From Homalodisca vitripennis (lineage: Eukaryota > Arthropoda > Insecta > Hemiptera > Cicadellidae), in contig NC_060214.1 in the NCBI RefSeq assembly GCF_021130785.1, positions 3,003,001 to 3,067,000 of the forward strand: a DNA stretch of 64,000 nucleotides, read 5' to 3'. Made by a program: the position numbers and the translations under genes. Every line of letters starts with the position of its first letter. Position 1 is the first letter of the stretch. The notes beneath the pieces are model-generated. The model did no database searches. It was not told where the DNA came from and saw only the letters and a program-made list of their open reading frames with translations. This document shows positions 1-12,109 of this stretch, piece by piece.

Positions 1-1
1 G

Positions 2-455
2 ACAGAGGTTCACTTGCAGACAGGTGATGGCAACATCAGAATCCTGTTTGCAGCGGTTTACCTCCCATACGATTCTCCAGAACCACCGCCAAATGCGAAG
101 ATGAGGTGGAATGTGGAGTTCGGAACCCTTACGCGGAGGCACCTGATTGTCGGTTGTGATGCGAATGCCCACCACACCGCTTAGGGGAGCAGCAACATCA
201 ACAATCGGGGAGAGTGCCTCTTGAATTTTATAGTAGAATCTAACTTAGTTATTATGAATCAAGGCCGTAAACCAACTTTTGTACAATGAAGAGGTACAGG
301 GGTAAGAGAAGAGGTCTTAGATATAACTCTGGCTAGCAACTATATTGCAACTAAAGTTTTAAACTGGAGTGTGCTAGATGAAGCATCTGCTTCAGATCAT
401 AGGTATATCACCTTTGACATGAGGTCGTACAAATTAATGAGACCTATAGAAACCC
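2..455 (+). pseudogene. LINE A endonuclease domain, broken (partial at left edge)
   Basis: Reading from base 2, the frame gives an AVYLPYD block, then LIVGCDANAHH, then a long LDITLAS stretch and finally SDHRYITFDM. These are the core and C-terminal motifs of APE-type LINE endonucleases: D and N in GCDANAHH, and the SDH catalytic triad region. The domain nicks target DNA to prime reverse transcription. Two in-frame stops are visible, TAG at 182-184 and TGA at about 286, and both are one base away from tryptophan codons where the family usually has W. The N-terminal third lies outside the window. The reading continues into the linker without an independent start codon, as expected for an internal domain of ORF2. 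Confidence 0.85.
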
Positions 456-791
456 AAAGAAAACAGATTGGGTAGCTTTCAATGCAGAGCTAAAAAGCAA
501 TCTAGTAAGGGAAATGGGTATCAGGGGCAAGGGGTCGAGGGCATGGCGAACTCTTTGCAAAACGCCATGAAAGAATCGTACCAAAAAGCCTGCCCCGTGA
601 TAGAAAAAAACTCAAGGAAAAAACATGTTGGTGGAACCAGGGGCTGGAAACCTTTAGGAAAAACCTTCGCAGAGCATATAATACATGCAAACGTGCAGGG
701 AACTGGGATAGGTACTCTGCTGCCCTAACAGAGTACAATAAAGAGGTGAGAAGAGCTAAGAGAAACTCGTGGAGAGAATTCTGTCAGAGTA

Positions 792-2300
792 TTGATAAGG
801 TACCTGACTGTGCAAAACTCCAAAAAAGTCCTAGCTCGAAGCCCCATAAATGTGGTGGGTACTATACTTAGGGAAGATGGGACTCACACCAAGGATCCTG
901 AGGAGCTTCTTCAGTGTTTACTGAATACACACTTCCCAGGATCTTTTCAAACCAGTGAAACAGTTGTTAGTGAATGGGGGCGAGAACCTAGAGATAGCTC
1001 GTCTAAGGAAGACTGGAACTGTGCAAAGACTGTTATCAACTACTTAGGGATAAAACGGGCCCTGGAGTCTTTTAAGCCGTTCAAATCACCGGGTACCGAT
1101 GGAATTTTTCCTGCTTTACTGCAGGAAAGTAGGGACTTGGTGATACCTCTGCTTCTACGACTGTTTAGAACTAGTCTAGCGACAGGAGTCATACCCTCAT
1201 CCTGGAGGACCTCTAGGGTTATATTTATCCCGAAGCCAGGTAAACCCTCCTATGAGGTTGCAAAGGCTTATAGACCAATAAGCCTAACGTCCTTCTTCGT
1301 TAAGACCATGGAGAAGGTTCTGGATAGGAATTTAAGGGACACAGTCCTCATCAACAGTCCCTTACATCCAAATCAACATGCCTATCAGAAAGGTAAATCT
1401 TGTAAAACAGCCCTACACTGTCTGGTTGGCAAGATTGAGCAAGCTATTGAACAAAAGGAAATAGCTTTAGCAGTATTCCCGGATATAGAAGGAGCTTTTG
1501 ATAATACGAGTACTCACTCTATAGTATCTAAGCTTACATCCAGGGGTACGGAGAAAACTGTTGTTAGATGGATAAATAATATACTTAAGAGCAGAAGAGC
1601 ACAGGCATCTCTGTGCGGAGCCACAAGAGAGGTCAAAACGCAGCGAGGATGTCCTCAAGGAGGTGATTATCACCAAGCCTGTGAAACATAGTTGTGGATG
1701 ACTTACTCTGGAATCTGAATGAACAGGGTATGTATGCTCAAATCTATGCAGATGATGTTGTCATACTCATAAGAGGCAAGCATATGGTTACACTGTCTGG
1801 AAATGATGCAGAGAGCACTGGCCATTGTGGAGCGATGGTGTGACGAAGAAGGACTTGCAGTGAATCCTTCAAAGACCGTCATGATACCATTTACAAGTAG
1901 AAGGAAACTGGAAATCACACAGCCAGTCCTATGTGAGGGCTAGATACTGATAAGCAGGGAGTTCAAATATCTAGGAGTCAAACTAGGTGATAAACTCACC
2001 TGGAATAGTCATATGTAATACACAATCAGCCGATCTCAGACTACGTTGATGATGGTGAGACGTGCGGTAGGATGCACATGGGGGCTTAGACCCGACATGT
2101 CACATTGGCTGTACACCAGAGTCATAAGGCCAATGATGGCGTATGGCTCAGTGGTATGGTGGCCAAAAGTCCAACAGGTGACTGCCGCAAAAAAACCTGT
2201 CAAAGGTACAGCGGTTGGCATGCTTGGGGACAATGGGTGCCATGAGAGGAACACCAACCGCTGCTACGGAAGTAGTGCTAAACCTCCTACCCCTAGACAT
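792..2300 (+). pseudogene. LINE A reverse transcriptase domain, frameshifted
   Basis: The longest open piece (792-1691) carries the RT fingers and palm: KPFKSPGTDGIFPALLQ, IPKPGKP, AYRPISLTSF, then DIEGAFDN with the first catalytic aspartate, and QRGCPQGG. A frameshift near 1670 moves the reading to VVDDLLWNL and to the YADD catalytic box at 1745-1756. A further shift near 1803 leads into GLAVNPSKT and the thumb block FKYLGVKLGDKLTW, then the AYGSVVWWP segment at about 2140-2165. The expected LD before IEGAFDN reads PD here. Stops at about 1940 and 2017 add to the damage. All segments align in order with LINE ORF2, so this is one decayed gene and not several small ones. Confidence 0.88.
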
Positions 2301-2479
2301 ATTCGTTATAGGAGAGGCTAGGATGGCTGCCTACAGACTGAAGTGCAATGGGAACTGGTATTACCACCATGCTAGTAAGCACTCCAAGATCGTTGACATT
2401 CTCAAACTGGATATTCTAGAAATGATGTCTGTCAGAATGGCAAAGGTTACGGACTGGGAAAAACCATTTCAAGTCAAAA

Positions 2480-3360
2480 TTGTTGAAAGGAAGTAATGGT
2501 CAAAAGGTGAGCCTGAACTACTTGAAGAAGGCTCTAACCTGGTACACGGACGGGTCAAAGACTCTGAAGGGTACTGGGGCAGGGGTCTGGGGAGCCAGAC
2601 CTAGTGTTAACTTAAGCTTTAGCCTAGGTAAACTGGCTGAAGTTACAGCCCTTGCAGAATGTGCAAGAGTTACTGTGGAAAGGGGCTACAAAGGCAAAAC
2701 CATCTACATTAACTCGGACAGCAGGGCTGCTCTGCAGGCCTTGGCCACCCATGACTGTAATTCGAAGACAGTCTGGGAATGCCATAAGGTCATGAAATTG
2801 CTGGCGAAAACCAATAAAGTTATTCTAACTTGGGTGCCTGGACATAGAGGAATCACAGGAAATGAAGGGCAGACAGTTGCGATAACTTGGGAGCCAATTA
2901 TCCTCTTACCGGTCCTGAACCAACGTGTGGGGTCTCATATAACTTAGCACGTAGATAAGTTACCAAGTGGATGGTTAACAAACACCTACATCATTGGAGA
3001 AATACTGAGGGGAATGTACAAGCAAAGCGGATGCTCAAGGGACCATCAAGGAACATTGCAGCAGATGCCCTTAGAATGAGTAGAACGGAGATCCGAAAGG
3101 TGACTGGTTTTATTACAGGTCATTGGATATTCCGAAGTCACCTGAACAGAATAGGTATTCCAGTTCAGGAAACACTGTGCAGGAAATGTGGCGAGGCTGA
3201 CGAAACAGCCAAGCACGTCATATTTGAATGTCCGGCATTACAGAGCAAACGCTCAAGATCCCTAGTTGTTCCTATGAAAATGGAAGAGGGGTTGGAACAG
3301 GAAAGCATTGTTCAGAAGATCTCATGGTTTTGTGAAGGCCTGGGATTTGATACAGCTTAA
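2480..3360 (+). pseudogene. LINE A RNase H domain plus C-terminal CCHC zinc knuckle
   Basis: The first open piece (2480-2947) shows the RNase H signature: WYTDGSK with the first catalytic Asp, AEVTALAECA with Glu, INSDSRAALQAL with the second Asp, and WVPGHRGITGNEG near the end. The last catalytic Asp falls just after NEG. A one-base loss near 2866-2870 throws it out of frame, because the shifted frame restores the usual NE-x-AD arrangement. The second piece (2971-3360) holds HHWRN and then CRKCGEADETAKHVIFEC, a C-x2-C-x8-H-x4-C knuckle typical of LINE ORF2 C-termini. The terminal stop is at 3358-3360. The enzyme would remove RNA from the RNA:DNA hybrid during integration. It is not functional as it stands. 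Confidence 0.88.
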
Positions 3361-3454
3361 ACCTGGGAGAGGGTGCACAATAAGCCGGATGGCTGAGAGG
3401 CAACTACCAGGCCTAGGAAACCTGGCCCTCTGTTACAAAAAAAAAGAAAAAAAG

Positions 3455-6400
3455 TAGTATAAAGGATTTCGGTTTAGAAAATTGCGGATTTGATATACAG
3501 GGTGTTCACAAAAGGGTGTGACAAACTTCTGTGGGTTACCATCCACAGAAGTTATATTTATAGCAAACAATGTCTAATATACTCATAATTGTATGAATAT
3601 ATAGGCCCTCTAAAGTCAAAGCCTGTGCAGACGTTCCTTCATGCTAAATTAAATTCGTGATAGTCCAGATAGAGTGTAGACAATTAATTTTGAACAGAAT
3701 AACTCCCATTTATAAAATATGTAAATCTATAGTTATGTGCAGTATGCAGTATAGTATGCAGAAGAACATTTCTATTTTGTTTACTTAATAGCCATAATTT
3801 TAATAGTTTTGAAAAAAAAATGTGTATATCTTTTGAATCACATATTTCTCTTGGTGTTGTATATAAATAATTGCAGAGAATAAATACATTTTTAAATAAG
3901 TTCAAGTTTATCAAAGGCCTATGATGAATATTAATTCATTCAATAGAAAATATGAATATTTAGGCCCATCCTATGGTATCATATTTTAGTTTATTCATAC
4001 TCTATTTGGCAGCATCGTGGCAATACTTTATTTTATTTTACCAACTAGAAGTGGTGCTTTTATGTTTATTTGCCAACATATACGTCGAATTTCGAGTATT
4101 CATTACTACGACCTCAGCGGTATCCAACCCCACGTGTATTGTCCATTCGGTACAAGATATGTGAAGAAAGATCTGATATATACACTTAATACTTTACATG
4201 GAACTCCATTTCTACAAGTAAGTTCTATGAGGCGTCGTTATTCTCGTAACATGAGTTCTGAATGATTGTCTATCTGTCTGCAGGACAGCTCGAGAATGAA
4301 ATGAGCAATAGAGTAAATATTTTCCATGCAGCCTCTGAAGAGCCTGTTGCGATATGAGGTGATGTACTTCTACCTGTTACCCCCTCAAGGTATGCAAGTC
4401 AAACAATATCTTTTACGTATTGTATACAGACTAAAGTATAACTAATGAGAGAATCTGTCCAATAAGCCCTTAAGTAGTAAATCACCCTCTTGGTAAACAT
4501 GTCTTAATTAATATAATATGATAAACGATCTATCACCCGTATTGACGTTTTAATTATGGTTTACCTGAGGGGCTCCGTAAGGAAACACACAGCTTCCTCT
4601 GACTTTATTTGTTATAAACCGTATTTCGCGTGATAAGTTAAAAACTACAAACTCCTCTTACAAATCATTTTTGTTGAAAAATATATTGCCCGTTATAGAT
4701 GTGTCTGATAAAAAGTCAAAACAAATGTTTTTTTCTTTAAATATCAAGATTTTAATAGACCGTATTAAGACAAACTGGGACGTTTAATGTCGGATTTCAG
4801 TAAAAAAAGATAGAAAGTCTCTATGGAAAACATGCTGTAAATAAATGTATATAATTAAAAAGATAAATATATAAATGAACCTAAATCTACGAATAATTTT
4901 TTGATGTTTTTTGTAATTTATTGTTTATTCGTCTCAAAATAAAGAGGCTGGTACATGCTTGGTTTCTATGAGAAATTGTTATCCACTATAATGGCCAGAT
5001 ACCTCATGTGAACTGCGGTAATTCAAGTTTATAATTGTGCCGATTTAATGTTGTAACATATTTGTATTATGCGTAAATAATATTTGCTAGTTATAAGTTG
5101 TTTGGTAAATGAAATCAAATCAGATTTTTATTGCCGTAACATTCTACAACGCATGCCAAAAAAAATCTCCTTAGATCATTAATTTGTTGATCATTTCTGT
5201 CAGATACAGGTGATGGGGGTTTGCAGTGTTGTAATGTTGCTGTAGTAGTTTTATTTTCTTCAACTGATGTTTAGCTTTAATTGTAGAAATTATTCTTTGA
5301 AATTCCTTGTATTTTTCATTTTAAAAGTCTAGCTTGTGAATTGGACGGGCTACAGCTTTTGCTACTGTAGCTTTTTAATCTGATTTGTTTGGTCTGCTGT
5401 TGTGGTAAAACACGTTTTAGATTTATGCTCACATTTCCTGGAGAGGATATTTCCTCTTCACCAAAACTATACAACTCTCTAACGCAACTATTACTAATTC
5501 CAGTTATCAATATGTCCTAAACCTAACTGCATAGTATGAAAAAGTACATAGAAACTGTGTAGCTGTGTTCTACAATATTGAAAATTTGGTAAAGTTTGGG
5601 TTATTGACCAAAACCCATAAGACAATGCACCATTCGATGATCATAAATCGTAAGATATATACAATTTAGTTAATATCATTTATACCTTTAAACTGTGCAT
5701 TAAATAATCGTTCCATTGTTTCCTAATATGACAATGAGTTTAACAATATAATTAGCAATTTAGTAAATATAGTAATGCTCTTAGCAGTAGCTTCGCAGGG
5801 ATTTGGCATATGCTCTACTCTTAGGAGACACTATTCAGTAGGGTTGCTTTTTTTTATTGTTATATTAAGCCAAAACTTTGAGATGGAAATATATTTGTCG
5901 TTTGACAAATACCTCGTCTTTACGCTTTTTGTATCTACGAGCGATAAGTTTTGTCATCTCCTGTAATATAAATGTATCGCGATTTAGTAACTATTGTAAC
6001 TACTGGTAATGACTGTCAAGACTCAAACTTTAAGGAACGAAGAAAACAGTCTTCGTTATCTGTCCCCAAAATCTGTTGAAAATAAGTATTATTATTCCAA
6101 AAATCCGTCATTAATAAAAATAATTATATATTTGGCACGGGGGTGTAAAATCTATAATTTATCTTAATCTACCATCTTTATTATACCAAGTAATTTTATC
6201 TATCGTTCTTAGTATTCAAATCTATAATTTAACGCGATGTTTATGCTTCTTTGTCCATTATTGGAAATGTTTAAATCCTATGCATAATCCAATGGAACGT
6301 TAATGGATATAAGGAAAAGAAAAGGTTGGAAGCAGGTAATCTGGGAGTTGGCAAACTCATTGGCGTATTAATAGCTTAACCTGAAGAGACGACTTCAGTA

Positions 6401-7400
6401 CTTATTAACGTTGCAATTTGACTCGTAGATCATCGTATATAGTTTCTTTTTTACAGAGTCAATTTTGTGATGTGCTATCATAAAATAAAACATGGATGAT
6501 CTATTCAGTTAGTATAATAGACTTTTTTCGTAATATTTGTCAATATACAAGTGGGGAAACATATCATATTCCAACTAAATTTTATAAGTATATTTGTTTG
6601 TCTTCTATAGGAATAAAATGTATAACTATCGTATCAGGTATCATTTGTAAGTATTGAAAAACATTATTTTATTTTTTAAGTCTTTTCAATTTTGTAAATA
6701 GTGAACTTTTAAATTTGCATATGGCTGTAGTATGAAACATTAAACACATAAAGAGCATTGTGTCACAATGTCCGAGTAATTTATAAACAATTTTCTTACT
6801 AATAACTTGTTCTAAAAAGGACTTATGATCGAAAACAGAATTTTACTGAGAGAATAAAGTGTTTATTTATCGGATATAATCTGCTTAATCAGTTATAATA
6901 TATTGCATGCATAAATAATTCGTACTTTAATGTTGGTCAGCGCTCAGCAAGGACGGTGTCACGAACAAGGACTAACAAACCCAGTCCATTAATTGAACAA
7001 TAATTTTCCGCAGTGGTTGTGTTTGCCACAAATAGAGTGCTTTAACCCAGTTGTACGACTATTGTGTTAAAAACAGTTCAATTATTTAATCTAAGGTTAT
7101 TGTCTATTTTACAGCAAACAATACACAAGACTTAATAAGGTCAGATATGTCCATAACCTCTAATATATTTTATTATTTCCACTATTTTATCTCCGTACAA
7201 ATTAGCATAAGAAAACTAAATTAAATATACAGACTTAGATTGTCAATATTTTATAACATCTCAAATAAATATGCTATTTTAAGCACATGGAGGACTTTTA
7301 AGGAACATGATTTTGTTGCTTAGCATTTCAATGTTTCCGTTAGTGTTTGTTATTAATAATTTCAATAATTAAATTGATGTATGCCAGTATTTAGCTATAT
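3455..7400. other. AT-rich non-coding stretch
   Basis: There is no ORF with recognisable protein character; the short open frames (for example 3684-3914 minus and 5316-5510 minus) have AT-driven composition. I see no tandem array, no tRNA-like box pair and no clear transposon end. Runs of A or T and short AT palindromes are common. Confidence 0.6.
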
Positions 7401-7407
7401 CTCCTTT

Positions 7408-7745
7408 TTATTATTTATTACCCAGTACAACAAGACTTAGTCTCCTATCTGGTTCATGCCTTCAGGCAGGGCATGATCTGGTTTTTTGTAAGCTATAAAG
7501 CAGCCATGGTGACTGTATTCTGCTGTAGATGTTGGTGCCACCACCACCACCGCCCTTTGTGCCCACCAACATCTTAGTCGCTGTGACTCAAGTGCGTGCC
7601 ACGCTTCCTCCTCATAGCAATCGATATTCCTTTCAGTTTTGTGTCACGTTTTCAGCATTGTAGCCATTGGACTAACAAGAAATTTCCCATGGATGGGCAG
7701 GACTATTGATCCTCAGCCCCACACCTCGTATCAGTGCCTTTTTAA
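7408..7745 (-). mobile_element. Probable 3'-end fragment of a LINE (minus strand)
   Basis: This is a locally GC-richer island in AT-rich DNA. On the minus strand it runs from about 7745 down to 7408 and ends in GGGTAATAAATAATAAA, an AATAAA-like signal followed by an ATT/AAT-rich tail. That ending is like the tails of the two LINEs at 47078 and 55645. Just before the tail a short open frame is readable with GCFIAYKKPDHALPEGMN. I do not recognise the family. It could also be a decayed SINE or an unrelated exon remnant. Confidence 0.35.
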
Positions 7746-10110
7746 GAGTAAAAACTGTATTAAAGGTCTAAAATACACTGGTAGTTTACACACGTAAAAC
7801 GCATATGCCACCTTAAGTCTTTTTGATTTTGATGCTATATCTTGTTTCATAGTGAACCCATGACATTGCTTGAATTCAAGTACTCACAGACATTTATAAA
7901 TTGTCTATTTTAATTCCACTGAACCATTGAGACACTAAAATAATCATAGTCCTACCGTTAAAGTATAGAAGTTAAGAAATAGTTGTTAAGATATGTTGTA
8001 AATAGAAAAATAGGTAAGCATAAAACTGTAGAGCATCTTGAGTATATAAAAGATGTTTCACCAACTTTTCTTTTAAATATAAAAGAATCATAAATAAGGA
8101 GTTGTACCGAAGTACAAGGGGTAAACACTAATAAATCAAATTTAGCCTTCAAATATGACAACCATGTATTGTAACAACCTGATGATATAATGAGCTGATA
8201 CATGTCTGGGACGAATCGCTGACTAACAATAATTACAATAACTTTTAAAACAAAATAGTCATATAGCACTAATAACCGTCCCTTATACTAACCTAAAGTC
8301 TCCATATTGGTTAAGTATTAAGTATTGGGAAGTAAATTGCCTAATAATGTACTTCCCTTTAACATAAATCCACTGCATGCAGATGATCATGCTTGCTAGT
8401 AAAATTGGACTGATGACCCCGAAGTAGTTCTATCACTATATGTTGACCATAAAAAATAATTAGCTTTAAGCAGATAAGTTAATTAATTAAGTACTTTAAT
8501 TAAGTAACACTGGTGCACTGGAAGGTTGTTAATAGCCACGTACAGACTCATTACTGACTTCAATCAACACAAAAAGGTAATAACTCAGTTACTTCTATTA
8601 TTAATCTTATTATTAATTAATATCAATATTTAAAAGAAGTTCTCAGATAAATTCAAAATTAATACTTACACACAGCTCATGGGAATCTGGCTCCTTGACT
8701 AAGACAAGGCCGGATAGTATCACACTTCTGTCTCAAGTCAGAGGTGTTTAGATGTTTAGTTAAAATTGTTTTATGTAATATACTGGCCCCGTTAAATAGT
8801 CATTCTATGCAAATTTGTTAGTGTTAGAGAGAAACACGTCAATATTTGTTGGGCTGAACATCTTTAAAGAATAACTGAATACAAGATCGGAAGAAAATCT
8901 TGCTCTAGTTCTAGAGTATATGCAAACCCACAAGAAAGCCATACACAATACGAGTAAAATAACGTGTGGTGCCGTGGAAGAAATTAATCAAGATACAAGA
9001 TGAATTAATTAATAGTAAAGACCAAAATGTCCTTTTCTGGTTCCAAAGTTTGGTTCCATATCAGCCAAATTTGAGGTATATTGCTGTAAAATGTCCATAG
9101 TCCTGTAGGATGATAATGTACTGTTAGACGTCGAGGCGAGATATTTGTAAGTGATACAATTCTCCCTGTGGATGATATCTCGGGGACCGACATTAGACCG
9201 TGGCCTGAGTTCATCTCGGGTGAGTTGTGATGCTGGAGGAATGTTATTGTGCTACCAAACGGCCATGACGAAGGCCGCCGTAAACCTTAAATATAAGATA
9301 GCATACTTTGTTGTGCTTTTCAGTTTTATGTTTATAATAATTGGAAAAAAACACCTCGCGAAAAGTAAAATGTAGCGAGGGTAATAGCAACTGTGTACAG
9401 TATTTTGTAACATAATCATTCCCTTACTTGGAGTGGTTGGCACGTATAACCTTTAAAACTGCTATGGTTCCGAGGGCCATCTTGGCCCCATAGATCTCGG
9501 GGTCTCATATAACCGGATTCCGTGCCTAGTAATATTTTAATAGAGACGACATTATTTGTGTAAAAATTATATTTTACAGCCAAAGTCTCCAAAATAAATT
9601 ATATGGATATGACTACTAGATCGCAAGCCAACCACAACCTGAATCAGTGTAATTTGCATATGAATATGTTCTATCACATCCTATCTACAACACTAATTTG
9701 TAATTGATGATACTGTTGAGCTAAATACACATTTTGTAAATGCTGTAGTTCTGTCATTGACACAAGATGTTTTATAAGTCACAGTAAATATGTGGCTATG
9801 ATAACCGGGACAGAAAACTTAATTGTCCCTGCAGTTAATAGCCAGACAATGCACTGAACCGCACTTACGGTGCAACATTAAGCCCTGTAAAAACTCTAAC
9901 TTATCATTTCCTCTGAGTCTAATAGCTCTTTATATAGAGCATAAATGATGCAATACGATACAGGTCAAATCATACTGTATTATAATTCTAATAGTTGAAC
10001 AGGCACTAGAGGATAAAATATTATTCAGTGTTTCACGCTGACTGTCACGAAAATCGAATTGGTAATTTGGTAATTGGCCAACATAAAAAGATTAAACTTT
10101 AAAAGTTAAA
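7746..10110. other. AT-rich non-coding stretch
   Basis: No supported gene. The segment 8940-9530 is somewhat GC-richer, with short open frames on both strands (9005-9214 minus, 9151-9375 plus), but neither shows a recognisable domain. A short inverted repeat GGCCATCTTGGCC lies at about 9476-9488. Confidence 0.55.
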
Positions 10111-10114
10111 TTTC

Positions 10115-10300
10115 GGATCATTCCTAAGGAGACTCAATTGTTGCCATGATCGCTTGATGTGCTCATTCCTGAGGAGACTCCCATTGTTGTCATCATGATC
10201 GCTTGATGTGCTCATTCCTGAGGAGACTCCCTTGTTGCCATGCTCGCTTGATGTGCTCATTCCTGAGGAGACTCCCTTGTTGCCATGCTCGCTTGATGTG
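10115..10300. repeat. Short tandem repeat, unit about 45-49 bp, 4 copies
   Basis: Four successive units each contain TTCCTGAGGAGACTC, then TTGTTGCCATG, then CGCTTGATGTGCT. The last two units are nearly identical and 45 bp long. The first two are a few bases longer (ATGATC and CATCATGATC variants). Such a gradient is typical of an array growing at one end. Confidence 0.9.
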
Positions 10301-10509
10301 CTACTTTCATTGGAATAAGATAAACTTATTGGTATTAATCACTACTATAAGATTGTTTATGAACAACTAATCCGATATTGAGTGGCTAAAAAGAATATTA
10401 TTTGTACTTCCGACAGAAAAAATGGTGTCACTCAATGGATATTAACAATAATAAAATTAAAAATTAGAATTATAAGGATTCTTATTACGCTATATAAATT
10501 ATTAGTAAT

Positions 10510-10850
10510 TTATCCAGTCTGCCACTGTGGAACAGGGAGCAATGGTAGAAATCACTGAAGAATAAGGAATAACAACAATAGTCAGTGAAAAAGTATCAGG
10601 AGTAATAATTCATAGACCGTATTGCACCTACACCACACCTCATACATGTGAGATATAGGTACTTACACTTCCAGTTTTCATACATGTGAGATATAGGTAC
10701 TTACACTTCCAGTCTGCCACTTTAGTACAGAGAGAAACGGTAGAAGTCACAGAAGAGTAAAGAATAACATCGATTGTCAGTGAAAAAGTACGAGGAATTG
10801 AATAATTCATTGAGTGTATTGCACCCACTCTGTACCTCATACATGTGACA
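10510..10850. repeat. Imperfect tandem duplication, about 190 bp x 2
   Basis: Copy 1 (about 10516-10650) and copy 2 (about 10709-10850) share CCAGTCTGCCACT, then GTAGAA-TCAC-GAAGA, GTCAGTGAAAAAGTA, TATTGCACC and CTCATACATGTGA in the same order. Between them the roughly 33-bp segment with ACATGTGAGATATAGGTACT is itself repeated in tandem (about 10645 and 10681). The copies differ by many substitutions, so the duplication is old. Confidence 0.85.
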
Positions 10851-11145
10851 AACGTACATTTAGATCTGGTGTATTGTATTAAAAGGCAGTAAATAATGTA
10901 AACAAGTCAAAGCAAATTAAAAAAAACAGATTTTTTAGTGTCTGGCTCCTCTATATTCTTGCTTAAAAATTGTCTGTTCATATTAGTTTAAAGAGTAAAT
11001 TAAGAGTAAATAAAGAGAAAAGTAGGGAAATCGTGAAATTGTGCCCTTACCTCTGACACAACACGGCACTGAGAAGTGTAGCTTGGCATTATTTCGAGAC
11101 AATCAGGCAGTATGCATTCCGGTGTGGAGGAAAAGAAACTGCAAA

Positions 11146-12108
11146 GAGTCCTATTCCTGGTGCTACTAGCGCCCCACTCCTGGCACTACTAGCGTCATAT
11201 TCCTGCTGATACTAGACTCCTACTCTTTGTGCTACTAGCTTACTATTCCCGGTGCTACTAGCGTCCTACTCCTGGCACTACTAGCGTCATATTCCTGCTG
11301 AGACTAGAATCCTTCTTTTTGTGCTACTAGCTTACTATTCCTGGTGCTACTAGTACCCTACTCCTGGCACTACTAGCGTCATACTCCTGCTGATACTATA
11401 ATCCTACTCTTTGTGCTACTAGCTTACTATTCCCGGTGCTACTAGCGTCCTACTCCTGGCACTACTAGCGTCATATTCCTGCTGAGACTAGAATCCTACT
11501 TTTTGTGCTACTAGCTTACTATTCCTGGTGCTACTAGTACCCTACTCCTGGCACTACTAGCGTCATATTCCTGCTGATACTAGAATCCTACTCTTTGTGC
11601 TACTAGCTTACTATTCCCGGTGCTACTAGCGTCCTACTCCTGGCACTACTAGCGTCATATTCCTGCTGAGACTAGAATCCTTCTTTTTGTGCTACTAGCT
11701 TACTATTCCTGGTGCTACTAGTACCCTACTCCTGGCACTACTAGCGTCATACTCCTGCTGATACTATAATCCTACTCTTTGTGCTACTAGCTTACTATTC
11801 CGGTGCTACTAGCGTCCTACTCCTGGCACTACTAGCGTCATATTCCTGCTGAGACTAGAATCCTACTTTTTGTGCTACTAGCTTACTATTCCTGGTGCTA
11901 CTAGCACCCTACTCCAGGCACTACTAGCATCATATTCCTGCTGATACTAGACTCCTACTCTTTGTGCTACTAGCTTACTATTCCCGGTGCTACTAGCGTC
12001 CTACTTCTGGCACTACTAGCGTCATATTCCTGCTGAGACTAGAATCCTACACTTTGTGCTGCTAGCGTTCTAAACATTGCGTTTCTAGCGTCCTATTCCT
12101 GTTGGCAT
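11146..12108. repeat. Nested higher-order satellite: 23-bp monomer, 184-bp higher-order unit
   Basis: Monomers of 23 bp end in a CTACTAG- or GACTAG-type motif and alternate among four versions recognisable by CCCGGTGCTA, CCTGGCACTA, CCTGCTGA and CTTTTTGTGCTA or CTCTTTGTGCTA. Eight monomers form a unit of exactly 184 bp: the landmark CTTACTATTCCCGG begins at 11239, 11423, 11607, 11791 and 11974. The last spacing is 183 because a C is lost at about 11800. Within each unit the two 92-bp halves are related but distinguishable. The edges, before 11200 and after 12050, are more diverged. Confidence 0.95.
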
Positions 12109-12109
12109 A

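Larger units (their letters stand above)
1..3450 (+). mobile_element. Degenerate non-LTR retrotransposon (LINE A) with EN, RT, RNase H and CCHC domains
   Basis: The conceptual order on the plus strand is APE-type endonuclease (2-455), linker (456-1000), reverse transcriptase (about 1040-2200), RNase H (about 2530-2900) and a C-terminal CCHC knuckle (3178-3240). A short UTR and an A-rich tail (about 3437-3454) follow. RNase H downstream of RT places it in the I/R1/LOA-type part of the LINE tree rather than in CR1 or RTE; this is an inference from domain order. The left end continues beyond the window. At least four frameshifts and several in-frame stops show that it is dead. No target-site duplication can be tested because the 5' end is missing. 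Confidence 0.9.
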
